Source: an uncultured Methanobrevibacter sp.
GTDB taxonomy: Archaea; Methanobacteriota; Methanobacteria; Methanobacteriales; Methanobacteriaceae
Direction: 5' to 3'
NCBI GenBank assembly: GCA_902782595.1
Contig: CACZNW010000082.1
Span: 1 to 5,217 of the forward strand
DNA length: 5,217 nt
Program-made: the position numbers and the translations under genes
Shown: positions 4,990-5,217 of the stretch, piece by piece
Layout: each line of letters starts with the position of its first letter
Position numbering within the stretch: the stretch's first letter is position 1
Notes under the pieces: generated by a model
Databases searched by the model: none
What the model was told of the DNA's origin: nothing
The model's input: only the letters and a program-made list of their open reading frames with translations

Positions 4990-5217
4990 ATGTCAACAAA
5001 AGTTGTAGAAATTAAAACATTAAAAGTTGGAAAGTATATAGTTTTGGGAGGAGAAGCATGTAAAATCATTAGTTATACCACTTCATCTCCTGGTAAACAC
5101 GGTGCTGCAAAAGCAAGAATTGAAGCAGTCGGTGTTTTCGATAATCAAAAAAGAAGTCTTGTAAAACCTGTAGATAACAAAGTAGATATTCCTATTATCG
5201 ACAAAAGATTAGGACAA
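4990..5217 (+). CDS. Archaeal translation factor IF-5A (aIF5A), N-terminal part
   Basis: aIF5A binds the ribosome and relieves stalling at difficult peptide bonds. It acts only after one lysine is converted to deoxyhypusine or hypusine with spermidine as donor. The window holds the first 76 codons, beginning MSTKVVEIKTLKVGKY and running off the right edge; the family is about 130 residues, so the C-terminal OB-fold domain is mostly missing. The N-terminal SH3-like domain is complete in outline, with VGKYIVLGGEACKI and the modification loop SSPGKHGAAKAR, where K36 is the hypusine lysine. The start is ATG with GGAGG 7 nt upstream. The gene is transcribed away from the arginine decarboxylase operon across a 201-nt spacer, and its leader carries an inverted repeat and a palindrome that may regulate it. 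That neighbour makes agmatine, the precursor of the spermidine used in this modification. Confidence 0.96.
   Translation, partial: MSTKVVEIKTLKVGKYIVLGGEACKIISYTTSSPGKHGAAKARIEAVGVFDNQKRSLVKPVDNKVDIPIIDKRLGQ

Noticed and set aside
4976..4990. Four-codon upstream frame (ATG GAG GAA AAT TAA) ending in a TAATG overlap with the aIF5A start
   Set aside because: Its ATG overlaps the GGAGG of aIF5A and it has no ribosome binding site of its own. It is most simply a by-product of the Shine-Dalgarno sequence.
1..5217. Mobile elements, CRISPR repeats, tRNA or rRNA genes, defence or phage genes
   Set aside because: No repeat array, transposase, integrase, tRNA-like fold or foreign-looking coding region was seen. 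The window is filled by core metabolic genes.

Overview
The window looks like chromosomal DNA of a low-GC methanogenic archaeon of the order Methanobacteriales, most like Methanobrevibacter. The reasons are a Mur-ligase-type coenzyme F430 synthetase (a methanogenesis gene), an archaeal NADP phosphatase/NAD kinase fusion, a pyruvoyl-dependent arginine decarboxylase, archaeal IF-5A, strong GGAGG-type ribosome binding sites, and AT-rich spacers with archaeal TATA boxes. The genus is an inference from composition and gene content.

Layout. Five genes lie on the minus strand and one on the plus strand. Reading leftward from the divergent spacer at 4789-4989: pyruvoyl arginine decarboxylase (4788-4327), then after 3 nt the NADP phosphatase/NAD kinase (4323-2470), then, sharing one base in a TAATG junction, the F430 synthetase cfbE (2470-1052). 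These three look like one transcription unit. A 112-nt AT-rich spacer (940-1051) with a likely promoter and an inverted repeat precedes hemC (939-70). After 14 nt follows the first 18 codons of a Gfo/Idh/MocA-type oxidoreductase (55-1), cut by the window edge. On the plus strand, the first 76 codons of aIF5A (4990-5217) run off the right edge.

Functional links. HemC makes hydroxymethylbilane, the precursor of uroporphyrinogen III and so of sirohydrochlorin. CfbE performs the last step from that branch to coenzyme F430, so early and late steps of nickel-tetrapyrrole synthesis sit side by side. Arginine decarboxylase makes agmatine, the archaeal entry to putrescine and spermidine. Spermidine is the substrate that modifies the hypusine lysine of aIF5A, the divergent neighbour. 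The kinase/phosphatase fusion sets the NAD/NADP balance and has no obvious pathway tie to its neighbours.

No mobile element, CRISPR array, tRNA or rRNA was seen. The coding content is ordinary core archaeal metabolism. The least explained part is the aIF5A leader, which holds a 13-bp inverted repeat (one mismatch), an adjoining 18-bp perfect palindrome, and two copies of a TATA-like 10-mer.
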